Of a DNA stretch of 64,000 nt, positions 1-11,199 are shown piece by piece. A program made the position numbers and the translations under genes. The stretch's first letter is position 1. Each line of letters begins with the position of its first letter. Source of the stretch: Erodium maritimum. Its lineage: Eukaryota; Streptophyta; Magnoliopsida; Geraniales; Geraniaceae. The stretch lies in NCBI GenBank assembly GCA_963921825.1, contig OY997596.1, forward strand, positions 36,819,932 to 36,883,931. The letters are read 5' to 3'. The notes beneath the pieces were generated by a model. The model was given only the letters and a program-made list of their open reading frames with translations. It did not search any database and had not been told where the DNA came from.

Positions 1-664
1 GGTGAAGGGTCAGGGCTGCTCGATAAGACGAAGAAGGAACTGAGGGTTCAAACCCTAAAGTGGGGTATAAATAACCCGGGCCGGAATGAAAACGGGCCTC
101 GTGGGCTTTGGCTCTCACGGCCCAAAACGAAAGGAGACCGGGGCGGGCCTGGCTCGGGCCGAATCCGCTGGTCGGGTCGGGGCCACCCGGTTCAGCCCTT
201 TTTTTTTCCTTTTCCCTTTTTTTGCAAAAGCTACCACTCTCTGATCCGTTTTTTTAAACCTCGACGTTCCAGTCGAACAACTTTAAAACTTAACCCTTTT
301 TAACCGGAGCGGTCTTTACACTGTTCAACAAGAATTAGGGTGAGAGAATCCTCCAGAAATGGTGGACGAGAAAACGTGCATAGTTAGCTGTTTTTCATAA
401 TTATCCCTTTATTTTTATTTCAGGAGTCATCCATTTTTTGTATCCGGCGTTAATATTCTCGCCATATGCAAAAACACCAACTATTTTAGCCAAAGAAAAC
501 ACGGTGGACGCGGCGTTTTGAAAACGCCAACACGAAAACACTACTGGCTGGTCTTTCTCTTAGGTTTGAAATTGACAAAGAGCTCTATTAACGAACTCTA
601 ACTGTATACTTATCGCATCGGATTTGAACTGCTTTAAAAGGCTTAACTTCTTTACAAACCTGGT
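1..664. other. Left flank without recognised gene
   Basis: No convincing coding region is visible. The first 200 bases are GC-rich and hold a TATA-like stretch (GGTATAAATAAC near 64-75) that could belong to a promoter lying mostly outside the window. The rest is AT-rich unique-looking sequence up to the target duplication of the outer MITE at 665. Confidence 0.5.
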
Positions 665-997
665 TAAGTTATAGGGTAAACTACAAATGCATATCCTGAA
701 GTTGGTACGTTTAACCGATGATTACCCTGAAGTTCAAAAATTATTGATGCATACCCTGAAGTTACAACTCGTAACTAGAAACCCCTTGTGTCAGCTAAAA
801 TGATGAAAATACCCTCAACTACACTTCAATAATTATTTAAAAAAACTATTGATGCATACCCTGAAGTTACAACTCGTAACTGGAAACCCCTTCTGTCAGC
901 TAAAATGATGAAAATACCCTTAGTGATTTTTTTAAAAATAAAACTGAAGTGATTTTTTTAAATAAAAATGAAGTCATTCAATAAGTATATATATATA

Positions 998-1061
998 GGA
1001 GAGCAATCAGGTGCGAACCACCTGATTTGGTGCGAACCTGCGCACTGCGTGATGACCGTCC
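998..1061 (+). repeat. Left terminal inverted repeat of the giant MULE
   Basis: The repeat starts GGAGAGCAATCAGG and contains the 17-bp dyad CAGGTGCGAACCACCTG (1008-1024), whose arms CAGGTG/CACCTG can pair. GTGCGAACC occurs twice (from 1011 and 1030). MULE transposases bind inside the terminal repeats, so these repeated units are candidate binding sites (inference). Confidence 0.85.
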
Positions 1062-1450
1062 GATGTGAATTTCGCGATGGCGCTGATTTGAACGCGTCAT
1101 CAGTGGCACGCGTCGTAAATAAGTCGCGCGTGGGATTCATTTTAACTGATTTGCTATGGTTCGGGGGTATAAACGTAATTTTATCTACCCGTTCGCGCCG
1201 AAACGTTTCGTGCTCACCAAAACACTTGCAGAATCGAGTTTTTAGCGAAACGAACATTTCGGAATCTGATCTTTGAGCTTCCATTGCCTTGATTTTCGTC
1301 TCCTGTGTGATTTCGAAGTGAATTTCATTTGTTCATTGTTGAACTCTGGGTTTAATCGGTGAGTTATAATCTTTTGGTGTTTAGGGTTTTGATTCAATCT
1401 TTTTCATTTGTTTATTTAGCTTTTTGATTATGGTAATCCGTCTGTAGAGA
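1062..1450. promoter_or_regulatory. Left subterminal region, probable promoter and leader of the Ulp1-like gene
   Basis: The stretch is moderately GC-rich with several CGCG runs, then becomes AT-rich towards 1450. Overlapping reading frames on both strands here are about 100 codons long and look accidental. It lies between the terminal repeat and the first possible exon of the protease gene, the usual promoter position in MULEs. Confidence 0.4.
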
Positions 1451-1506
1451 ATGAAGAAGAAGGTTGCTAAATCTACAACATTATGCAACAGGGACACCGA
1501 ATCAGG

Positions 1507-2063
1507 TAATTTGAGAATATAGTGTTTGTAGTTTGCGGATTTACAGTTGCTATGTTTTCAGAGTGTTTGTGTTTCGCTTTTAGAGTACAACATTTCAATT
1601 CATATATGAAATTATTCAACTATGAGATGTTTTTGCTCTACTTTTGAGGAAAACCAAGTTGTTGGTTGAGGTTTTGGGTTTTCTATTTTGCGAATATATA
1701 GTATCTTGTTTGCGGGCACTGTTTTTCTGTTTTGCGAATAGTCAATTCTTGGTTTGAGAAACTGGTTTTTTGTTGTTTTATAATATGCGATATGTTGGTT
1801 GAGGTTAAGGATTATATGTTTTGCGGATATACGTACCCAGGTTTGAGAAATAACCTTTTCTTGGTTGAGATATGCAATATCTGGGTGTGAGGTTATTTAT
1901 TCACTGTTTTCGAATATGATGTATGTAGTTTGCGGGTATTGAATATCTGTTTTGCGTATAAACATACCCTAGTTTGAGGAACAGTTTTCCCTGTCTGAGA
2001 ATATGATGATTTTGTATATTGTCTGTTTTGCTGATATGCAAACCCTTGTTTGCGAATTGTAGA
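1507..2063 (+). other. Presumed first intron of the Ulp1-like gene, rich in TTTGCG motifs
   Basis: Possible donor AG|GTAATT at 1507 and acceptor TTGTAG near 2063. The interval holds numerous variants of TTTGCGGATA (TTTGCGAATA, TTTGCGGGTA, TTTGAGAAA) and one unit of the 117-bp repeat that recurs three times at 7165-7512. Splicing here does not give a clean reading frame, so the assignment is tentative. Confidence 0.4.
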
Positions 2064-3369
2064 TAAAACTCCGGATACAGTGCCTCCTCTTCTTTTAATG
2101 GAGAGGCTGATGTTGACGAAGGAAATGCGACTCTTTCTAATATGTTGAAGAAGCAGAAGTGTATTATGAATAAAGGTAAAAGAAGAGTTTCAAATAAAAA
2201 GAAGAAGGTAGCTGAGGTTCGTGAATCTCTTGATGGAGGAAGTTCTGTTGTAGTTGTCCCACCTGCTAAAGTCGGAAAGAAGAGAGGTGGAGAATTAGTT
2301 GTTGAGAAGAAGAACGTTAAGCGCACCAAGGGTTGTGAGTCCGATAGAGTTGTTCCGTTATCTGATGAGGTTGGCGTGGATGATGTTTTGAAGACCAGGT
2401 CATCTCCAAAGGGATTGGTTGAGTTGGTGGAGAGTTTGAATAAACACCAACAAGAAGCAGTGCGGGAAATTGGGTTTGGGCACATTCTTCATTTGGCTGT
2501 GAAGATCATTCCAAGCAAGATTGGATACTACCTGGTGTCTAAGTATAACCACCTTAGCTCATCATTGGGTTTGCCAGATGCGAAATTACGTATCACAGAG
2601 AAGGAAGTGCATGAAACTTTGGGCATTCAGAATGGTGTGCGCGACGTCATAGTCGATAAGTGGTCCACCCTGTGCACTGATGAACTTAAATTATGGCAGC
2701 GGCAGTTCAATACAAAAGACAAAGGCGAGATCAAGCGTCTTATAAGCAGTTGGTTGATCAGATGAAGACGCAAATTGAAGGGGGAGATGATTTCAAAAGA
2801 AACTTCATGATGTTGTTTGTGACTTGCATGATCGATTCGGGGAATGAGGGTTATGTGAATCAATCATGCTTCCGTTCTATTGTTGATGTATCTCACATAC
2901 AAGATTTTAATTGGTGCAAGTTTTTAGTCAAGAAACTTGTGGATACAAAACAAACCTGGTTAAAACAACCCGAAGGTTCAAAGAATTTTTCTGGATCAAT
3001 AATTTTCTTGTTGGTAAGTTTATTTTTCATTTTAACGTGTTGTATTTTATGTTTAATAAACCGTTATGTTATAGTCATGTGATATGTGTTTTTCTTTGAA
3101 TGATGCAGTTGTTTTATCTTGATCGTGTTGAAGTCAGCACGTGTGAGGTTCCTAGGGCGTGGCCCTCTTTGATTGGATGGAATACTGCATTGGTGAATAG
3201 AAGAGTCGGCGATGAAATATGTGTGATGCATTTGGAATGGGTCACATACGGATGGAGGGTCCTGCACGGGTTATGGTGGAAGAGAATGTTGCTCAGCATC
3301 CACCCCCTAACGTAAATAGAGATAATGAAAGGGGGGATAGAAATTGAGGAGATCCACCGGCCCCGAATA

Positions 3370-3389
3370 CCCCCCCCCCCCCCCCCCCC
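3370..3389 (+). repeat. Homopolymer run of 20 C
   Basis: Twenty consecutive C residues lie inside an exon of the Ulp1-like gene, in a proline-rich linker. Runs of this length are prone to slippage and to sequencing error, so the local frame should not be trusted. Confidence 0.9.
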
Positions 3390-3417
3390 GTTTCATAGCG
3401 AAAGGGGTTCTGCAGAG

Positions 3418-4092
3418 GTATTCTATTATTTAATTCATTTTTTTGGGGGGAATTATGTTTTTCAATTATATAGTGAGGTTATTGATTGACTTGTTTGCTA
3501 ATATGCTTTACCTAGTTTGCGGATAATGAATGTATGTTTTGCGAGTATGTTTTATCTAGTTTGCGGATAGTTAATTTATGTTTTGTGAGTATGCTTTACC
3601 TAGTTTGCGGATAGTGATTATATACTTTGCTAGTATGCGAACTCTGGTTTGAGAAACAGTTTTGAGTATATTCTGCATGTGATATGTGCGTAGGTTTATT
3701 GTATGAAAATATGCATATTTTGGTTTGCAGATGTGTTTTTTAGTTGATGCATACCCTGTTATTGATTGACTTGTTTGCTAATATGCTTTACCTAGTTTGC
3801 GGATAGTGAATATATGTTTTGCGAGTATGCTTTACATAGTTTGCGGATAGTGAATTTATGTTTTGCGAGTATGCTTTACCTAGTTTGCGGATAGTGATTC
3901 TATGTTTTGCGAGTATGCGCACTCTGGTTTGCGAATCAGTTTTGAGTATTTGCTGCATGTGATATGTGCATAGGTTTATTGTATGCAAATATGCACATTT
4001 TGGGTTGTAGATGTGTTTTGTAGTTGATGCATACTATGTGTTTTATTTGTTTGCATTTAATCTCATTAAATGTTTCTTTTTATTGTATTTAG
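3418..4092 (+). repeat. Ulp1 intron with a 280-bp tandem duplication of motif clusters
   Basis: A GT-AG intron (donor GAG|GTATTC, acceptor TTTAG|AGG) consists largely of two copies of a 280-bp unit starting at 3479 and 3759. Each unit has three TTTGCGGATA motifs spaced about 45 bp, followed by a TTTGAGAAA or TTTGCGAAT variant. This is the densest exact motif cluster in the element. Confidence 0.8.
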
Positions 4093-5950
4093 AGGATTGC
4101 AGAAAGGTTTTGATTAGCGGGGAATAAGTTTGCAGAAGGTTTTTTGGAATGACATCAGTTGTTGGTTGAAGGGCATATCGCCGATCCTAATACCGAGTGT
4201 TTCAAGGCAATGTCAACCCTGTTTTATGGTTTGACTGGGAATAAAAATCCCGAAGATGCCATGCCTGACACAAAAAGTGTGTTTCTGTCACAAGACTCAT
4301 GGTTTAATCTACCCGGGGTTATTGAGACCATTGAGAAATTGATTGAAGCAGCAACACGCGTTGGAGAAGGGTACAAAGGAGCAGAGAAGCCACCTGCTCG
4401 TGCCGTTACTCCACCAACATTCAGACTTCTTTCACCATCCCAAAAATCGTCTGCCAATGTTCTTTCACCACGCCTGCTGGATCCACTACATTGTCAAGCC
4501 CTGAATGCGATAATGTGGTTCAGAAATTGTTCGCAAGTAATGATGCAGCCCCTGTGGATAATATTGTTGCAGAAAAAACTGAGCCAGAAAAGAATAACTG
4601 CGTTGGTGATGAGTTTGACGCTATTTCTGTTGTTTCTGGTATTGGGAAGGAAGCTTGTGAGATGGTTGTTGATCATACAATCGGGAAACTTGAAGCTTCT
4701 GATGTTATTAAGAAATATGATTGTTGGGCTGTTGCAGTGCAATCAGACCCACTTACTATAGAAGGCAGTCAAGGAAATGTTAACGGGTCTGCGTCTGTCA
4801 ATGACTTTTGTCAAACACTTCAAGAGCAACCCGAGCCACTCAATATAATTGTTGTCGAACAAAATGTCAACAATGAACCACCTGTTAATCAAGCTTGCAA
4901 GACTCAACCCCCGCCACTTGTTACTGGACGGGTTGACCAAAATATCAATCGCTCTATTGGTGGGAAAGAGGTCCCTGAGGCAGTTGACGAGCATCCTGAA
5001 CTTGCAAAGGCAAGATTTCGTGAATCCATAGTCCAACGCCCTGGTGTCATACCTCTTCCTGCTAAAAAAGGCCCCGTGCATCCTCCTAAGAAGTCGACTG
5101 ATGGTGTTGGTCATGTGGAGTCTGGCTCAGTTATTAATCCACCGAAGAAGAGAGGTCCCGCTCGTGCACCCGGTAAGAAAGGCCCCGCTGCTGTCCCCGA
5201 GAAAAAATTACCCCGTACTGTTGCTGCAAAAAAAGATTAATGTGCTGTTAAGAAAAATCCCGTTGTTGTTAAGAAACGTGCTGCAAGTAGCAATAGTTTT
5301 ACGTCAATTGGGTGTAGCAAGGCATCTTTATTGAGGGAAACCTCAGTCAAACAACCTTTACCTCGTTTGATTGCACCGTCTAAATTTCTGTGTTCTCCGT
5401 ATGTTGATCGTCAAACAGATTATTGGTCCGATCTTTTGGAGGTTGAGGATTGTGTTGCTGATTGGGTGCTGAATATAAGCAAAAAGGAGGATTGGTAAGT
5501 AAAATATGTTTTTCCCCTTATTTTGTTTTTATATTTTATTTTTGCAAATACAGTGAATAGGCTTTTCTCTCTGTGAATGCAGGGATTTTATGTTTGAGTG
5601 CTCTGATAATTGTATTACCAAGGGGGGCTTTAATTCTTTCAAAAATGATGCATGGATTGAAGTGGAAACCATTAATGGGTGGTGTCAATATCTGACTCAT
5701 CTGGAAACTATCAAGAGTGATTCATCACCTAACCAGTTCTTCTTTTCAGCTTCTTTTAGTGTAAGCATAGTTTGCGCATTTTTTTGGTTGATTACGTTTA
5801 TAGTTTGAATTATTTTAATATGTTTTTGTTATTTATATGTTTATTTTGTAGGCTACGCTTTCGGAACATAAAAAAGATGTAGATTTTGACGATGTTTTCA
5901 AGATTGAAACTAAGGAGTTCCCTTCTTTTTCATGGAAGAAGTTGGACTTG

Positions 5951-6323
5951 GTAAGTACAATACATGGTTGGTTTTAGAATATGCAATATGTTGGTTGCGG
6001 TTAAGGTTTGTATGTTTTGCGGCTATACGCCCCCTTGTTTGAGAAATAACGTTTACCTGTTTGGGAATATGCAATATCTGGGTTGAGGTTATGGATTGTC
6101 TTGTTTGCGAATATGCTCTATCAAGTTTGCGGATAATGAATACATGTTTTGCGGATATGCGCACCCTGGTTTGAGAAACAGTTTCCATGGGTTGCTGATA
6201 ATGAATATCTAGTTTGCGGATAATGAATATCTGTTTTGCTGATATTGTAGTGAATGCTTGTATTATATAAAGCAATTTATACATTATATTAATATGATGA
6301 TGTATTTTATATATTTTTTACAG
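5951..6323 (+). repeat. Ulp1 intron with TTTGCGGATA cluster
   Basis: GT-AG intron (donor TTG|GTAAGT, acceptor TTACAG) inside the catalytic part of the gene. It contains three exact TTTGCGGATA copies between about 6120 and 6230 plus variants. The neighbouring introns (5495-5582, 5761-5851, 6462-6556, 6752-6830) are short and motif-free. Confidence 0.75.
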
Positions 6324-7010
6324 GTTTTCATGGTTGTTTTTAAGAGCAATCACTACACACTTTTATGCATCGACATGAAGAAGGGAAATTCAGAAATTAT
6401 TGACAATGTCAAAGGAACGGTTGATGACGATATTCGTTATGAAAAAATACACTATACATTGGTACGTATTCTTCTCTCATTGACTGTGTTTGATTACTGT
6501 CTATCTATTAATTTCTTTTTTTATTTATTTTTCTTTGGTGTTTTTGTGTTGCGTAGAGGTCTAAAATTCTCAAGGTCATAACAAAAACTGATAAAGCTCT
6601 AGCTCAGAAAATTTTCAAAGGTAAGATTGAACGGTTCCATGTACCATGGGAATCTAACGATAATCATATGGATTGTGGGGTGTATGCTATGTGGCACATG
6701 GAATCGTATCTTGGCAATGGGAATTGGGCAGGAGAATTGGCCGTTAATGATGTAAGTTAAACCAACAATTATTTCTTTGTCAGTATATAACAATGAGTAT
6801 AGATTTGATCTTTAAATTTTGATTTTGTAGGCTGCACAAATTGAATTATTGAGGAAAAGATTCCTCCTTAAGTTGGTCACATTTGAGAAGAACAACCTGT
6901 GGCTAGAAATTGAGGAGAATATCAAAGATTATTTCAAAAAGAAGAAGACCACATTCAAATTTAGTGTCAAGTATAAAGCCTTATTACCATGCGAACGCCA
7001 TAAAGCTTAG

Positions 7011-7951
7011 TGAATTACTCTTTTTGATTACTGGTGTTTGTTTTCAGAAACGACAATTTTGTTTGTTTGAGAATTTATGATATATTGTTTGAGAATAATC
7101 TGTGTACTGTTTTGAGAATTTATAAGATCTTTTGTTTGTGAATATGCTGTATTTTAGGATAAACAAGTTGTTGGTTGAGGTTATGTGTTTTCTGTTTTGC
7201 GAATGTATAGTGTCTAGTTTGCGGGTACTATTTTTCTGTTTTGCGAAGAGGAAATCCTTGGTTTGCGAAACTGGGGTTCCTTTGTTGGTTGAGGTTATGT
7301 GTTTTCTGTGTTGCGAATATATAGTGTCTAGTTTGCGTGTACTATTTTTCTGTTTTGCTAATAGTCAATCCTTGGTTTGAGAAACTGGGTTTGCTTTGTT
7401 GGTTGAGGTTATGTGTTTACTCTTTTGCGAATATATAGTGTCTAGTTTGCGGTACTATTTTTCTGTTTTGCGAATAGTCAATCCTTGGTTTGAGAAACTG
7501 GGTTTCCTTGTTTCAGAGTATGCAATATGTTGGTTGAGTTTCAGTATTGTATGTTCTGCGGATATACGTAACGTGGTTTGCGGAATAACGTTTACCTATT
7601 TGAGATATGCAATATTTGGGGTTGAGGTTTTGGATTGTCTTGTACGAAGAATACACTGTAGTTCTGTTTGATTTTACCAATGATAAGATATGCCTTAATA
7701 TGTTAGTAACTTCAGTAATTTTTGTTTTGAGAATAATCATATCTTGGTTAACGAATATAACCATACGCGTTTGAGAATACAGAACATGTCGTTTGCGAAT
7801 TAAATATATGTGACTTTCACAGTGACAAGCAGATACTAGTCATCCATTCACTGAGAAACCAAGTTTTCAAAAGACAAAACAAAAACATCAAAAGACGATT
7901 GACATGATAATAGGGAAAATATAACTACATCCTTCATGGGTCGGATGTGCC
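7011..7951 (+). repeat. Intergenic motif array with 117-bp tandem repeat (three units)
   Basis: Between the Ulp1-like gene and helical gene A1 lie three tandem units of about 117 bp (about 7165-7512). Each runs from TTGTTGGTTGAGG through two TTTGCG variants to TTTGAGAAACTGGG. Further variants continue to about 7790. From about 7790 the sequence matches 20600-20765, marking the left edge of the duplicated gene block. Confidence 0.75.
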
Positions 7952-8207
7952 CTAGTCCACTTCTACCTCAATGGTTTTGAAGAAGTCCTGAATCTTTTCC
8001 AGTGTCGCCATCATCTTGTCCCTATCTTCCTTGTGCTTTTCAGTCGAGTTGCTCATGTCAAGCACTTGCAGTTCATTGGCAAGGCTTACCACCTTCTCCT
8101 GCATCAACAAAAAATGGATCTGGATTAGTGCCAACCTTATTTTACGATACTGCATTACCGACTCCATAGCGGCTTCCTCCATCTGTAGCACCCTGTTGCA
8201 ACGTTCC
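7952..8207 (-). pseudogene. Helical gene A1, 3' piece (split by the gypsy element)
   Basis: Minus-strand piece encoding the C-terminal part of a small helical protein closely similar to A2 (20749-21096). Shared segments include LALIQ, EKVV(N/S)L, VLDMSN and KEDRDKMM/NEDRDKMM, then a (Q)(N/D)FFK end. It stops at 7952. The upstream part lies 11.5 kb away at 19689-19767, on the far side of the gypsy element, and the 5-bp duplication GTTCC marks the break. Before insertion the gene would have been about 115 codons, like A2. The predicted structure is two amphipathic helices, possibly a coiled coil. Function unknown. Confidence 0.8.
8203..8207 (+). repeat. Target-site duplication, left copy (GTTCC)
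   Basis: GTTCC directly precedes the TGTCACGCCCC end of the gypsy element and is repeated at 19689-19693 just after its other end. A 5-bp duplication is the expected size for Ty3/gypsy integrases. Confidence 0.9.
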
Positions 8208-11192
8208 TGTCACGCCCCAATTTCAGCGAACCGAACTAGGGACGTGAACGTTTAAAAAGTTACAATACTTGAAGCCTGTTTTCATTAAATCACTTTAAAA
8301 GCCAGTTTAGTTCCACAAAATAATAATAATATTTACATCTCAAAAAATAATAGTCCCAACACTTGGACAAAAGACGAGGTACACGTCACTAGACTCAAAC
8401 ACCCAGAAACCCGCTTCAAGCTCTTCAAGCTTCAGAAGCTCACCTAGTCCAGACTGCGAACGGTACCTGTAGGAAAAGCAGCTAGGGGTGAGCGTTCGCT
8501 CACCACCACAGATAACAGAATGACTACGGCATACTTAGCAGACAAAGCCGGTGACACCAACAACGACTCAAAAGACACACACACGACCAATACTTTCCTC
8601 AACTGACTCAACATTCGGACACGTGATGTAGACCCCACATAACGATTGACGACCTCCTCCAAAGACACGACTGACAACCACACAATACCAAACAAGATCA
8701 CAAAGGATCGCGAACCAGCTGCTCAGTAACCAATCTCTGTATCTCGCCCTTTCCGATCCCAGTCAGGCCAGGCGGTCGACCTGTCGCGCAACTTCTCCCG
8801 ATCCCAGTCGGGAGGCTAACCCACAACCTCTCCGCTTCACCCGATCCCAATCGGGTGGTTAGCCACACCCGCGCGTCCTTCCCCCGATCCCAGTCGGGGA
8901 GCTAGCCCACAACCTCTCCGCTTCTCCCGATCCCAGTCGGGAGGCTAGCTACACCACACAACCTCCACCAGTATCCAGTAACCAAACACAATCACAAACA
9001 AGGTTCAACAGACAGTAACGACACCAGTCCCAAACTCCACAGGCACTCAAGGCCAACAAGACACCAATAACCAAACACGGGTTCAACAACCCTACGGGCC
9101 CTCATGGCCACCCAAGACACCAACGGTAAAGTACGGGTTCACAACCCCACGGGCACTCACGGCCACCCAAAACACCAAAACGACAACACGGGCTCACATG
9201 ACCACCCAAGACTCAGCAATAAATAACACGGGCTCTCAAGGCCACCCAAACTCGACAATAAAAAACACGGGCTCTCAAGGCCACCCAAACTCGACAATAA
9301 ATAACACGGGCTCTCAAGGCCACCCAAACTCAACAATAAAACAACGCACAACAACCTCCGGCATAATCGATGCCTCCAACAGTCCTAAGATCACTAGTTT
9401 CACAAACAACCTCCGGGCATGGTCATATGCCTCCAGTAATTCAATTATCGTTAAGTTCTCTGCTCCTACGACACTACTAAGTGTCACATACGTTCCCAAT
9501 AATTTCCAAGTTCCCGTAACATGCTTTTCTAACATTCGATAACCTAAATAACCCACGACACCCCGGTGTCACATGCAATTCTACAGTTAACTTTCTCTAG
9601 TCAGGGCCGAGATCCGGCTACTTTTCCCTACCTCGTATATAACTCCAAAACTGCTCCACTAAACCTCGACGTGAACCCAGTCACAAGCCGAGCCTCCCTT
9701 TGCCTCGGTCCGCAGCACGATCTAAAAGAACACAAATTCCAAAGCACTTTTAACTAGTAGGAATAAACCGGAAATTAATAAACTTAACGCCCAAACGTAA
9801 CCCCGAAAATGTCGATCACTCCCAAACTTCCTAATTACTCGACATTGTCGATAAAGGACCCGTAAAGGCCCGATTCGCCCGACATGGCGAATCTGCCCTG
9901 GTTTTGTAAATTGCCTTCCGGGGCTCCAAAAGCCCCTGTTTTCGTTTCTACGGTCTTAGAATAGTTCAAGGAACCCAATGCACTTGACAGAATCGAATTC
10001 CGACTTCCGAGTCAATTAATTAACGTTTAAAGTTTCTCAAACCCGTTAATTACAACTTTTCCAAATTAATTTCGATTTTCGATTCGGTTAAGGATAAATG
10101 GTCCGGGGAACGTTTTAAACCACCCGAACGTTGAAACACGAGCACCCGAGCACGTGGGCCCCACCCGACCCACTTGGCCGTGGGCCCTAGGGTCTTTTAG
10201 GGATCGGCCCACCTTGGTGGTGGCTAGCCCTAGCTCCGGCCAGCCACCCCGAGGTCTGGCCAGCCCTGGCCAACTCCGGCCAGCACCGGCCAGGTCCGGC
10301 CAGCCTCCAAAAGGCACGGCCAGCCACCTCACACGGCCGGCCGGCCACCCCACACGGTGGCCGGAGCTCCCCGAGCTCCCGGTCACCGGAAAAAGTTCCA
10401 AAACCGCTCAAAAACGTCTCCAACGAACCCCCAACCTCACTACAACCCTAACTCATAGTTTACCCAAACCCTAGCTTTCAAGAAATTAACCAAAATGACG
10501 ATCGGTTTAGTGCTTACTCGAGAGGAAGACGAGGGGAACGATGTTGCTCCTTGTCTTGAGACGATCCAAGGGTTGGATATCAAACCCTAGCCCAACTTCT
10601 TCTCTTTTCTCTCTTCTTCTTCTTCTCCAAACTCTCTCTTCTTTTCTATTTCTATTTCTCTTTTTTTTTTCTTTTTGGTTAGTGATGGCCGAACCCCCCT
10701 ATAACCCCTCACCACTCATTTTCCCCCCAAAACCCAACACCACCACTTGGTTGACAAGTGGCAAGGTGGGTCCCCAACCCTCTTGGTAAAATATCTACTA
10801 GATATTTTCCAATAATCAGATTCGCGAAAATCGGACGTTTCGGGCCCCGAACGGGCACTTTTCCCAAGAAATTACGAAACTTGGCGGGCTACAAGGAAAC
10901 GGCTCAAATAAGACCGCTGCGACGACGGCTAAGCTTTTTGGATCCAAAACGGTCCTCGAATGGACCAAAACGTCGCTCGGTTGACTTTTCCAGTGAAAAG
11001 TCAATATTTCCCAAATTGATCAGAAAGTTGCCATGAGTCCCCTAGAATTCATTTTTGTCGATAACGGGGTCAACTTAAGTCCGGTATGACTATCGGGGTC
11101 AATTTAGGTTAAGTTAAGTGTATGTCTTAAATTTTTTAAATTTTCCTGTTTTTCGCAGGTTTGACTGGCGTTGACCGGAAGTGGTTATTACA
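8208..11192 (-). repeat. Long terminal repeat of the gypsy element (downstream LTR in element orientation)
   Basis: About 2.98 kb, bounded by TG...CA in element orientation. It contains four or five tandem hairpin units built on CCCGATCCCAGTCGGG (about 8740-8955) and three or four short tandem units of an ACACGGGCTCTCAAGGCC type (about 9190-9345). A GGCCAG/GGCCGG-rich stretch lies at about 10200-10390. Confidence 0.93.
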
Positions 11193-11199
11193 GTCTACC

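Larger units (their letters stand above)
1451..7010 (+). pseudogene. Ulp1-like (C48) cysteine protease gene of the MULE, N-terminal half damaged
   Basis: Multi-exon gene of the plant MULE-borne Ulp1 (SUMO-protease-like) family. A possible first exon begins at ATG 1451 (donor near 1507), but the start is uncertain. Main exons: about 2064/2142-3013, 3109-3417, 4093-5494, 5583-5760, 5852-5950, 6324-6461, 6557-6751, 6831-7010, all with GT-AG borders. The N-terminal part has a lysine-rich stretch, then the helical domain typical of this family (AVREIGFGHILHL, VHETLGIQNG, LFYLDRVEV). A Lys/Pro/Gly-rich linker (KKGP repeats, about 5065-5235) precedes the catalytic part. Catalytic signs: His in SNHYTLLCID (about 6345), Asp in EIIDNVKG, and Cys in HMDCGVYAM (codon 6674-6676). 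Frame changes near 2740-2765, 3235-3260 and 4450-4500, and a stop at 5238 followed by an in-frame continuation, suggest decay of the N-terminal half. The catalytic exons are clean. Nucleotide-level sequencing error cannot be excluded. Confidence 0.8.

Noticed and set aside
958-1284. Overlapping 102-108 codon frames on both strands at the left MULE end
   Set aside because: They run through the terminal inverted repeat and subterminal DNA, have no domain, and both strands are open only because of GC-rich sequence.
1901-2485. 194-codon minus-strand frame opposite the Ulp1-like gene
   Set aside because: It is the complement of the lysine-rich plus-strand coding region and has no domain of its own.
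8740-9345. Regularly spaced short repeats resembling a CRISPR array
   Set aside because: They lie within the LTRs of a gypsy element, are present in both LTRs, and the units are hairpins and direct tandem repeats without unique spacers.
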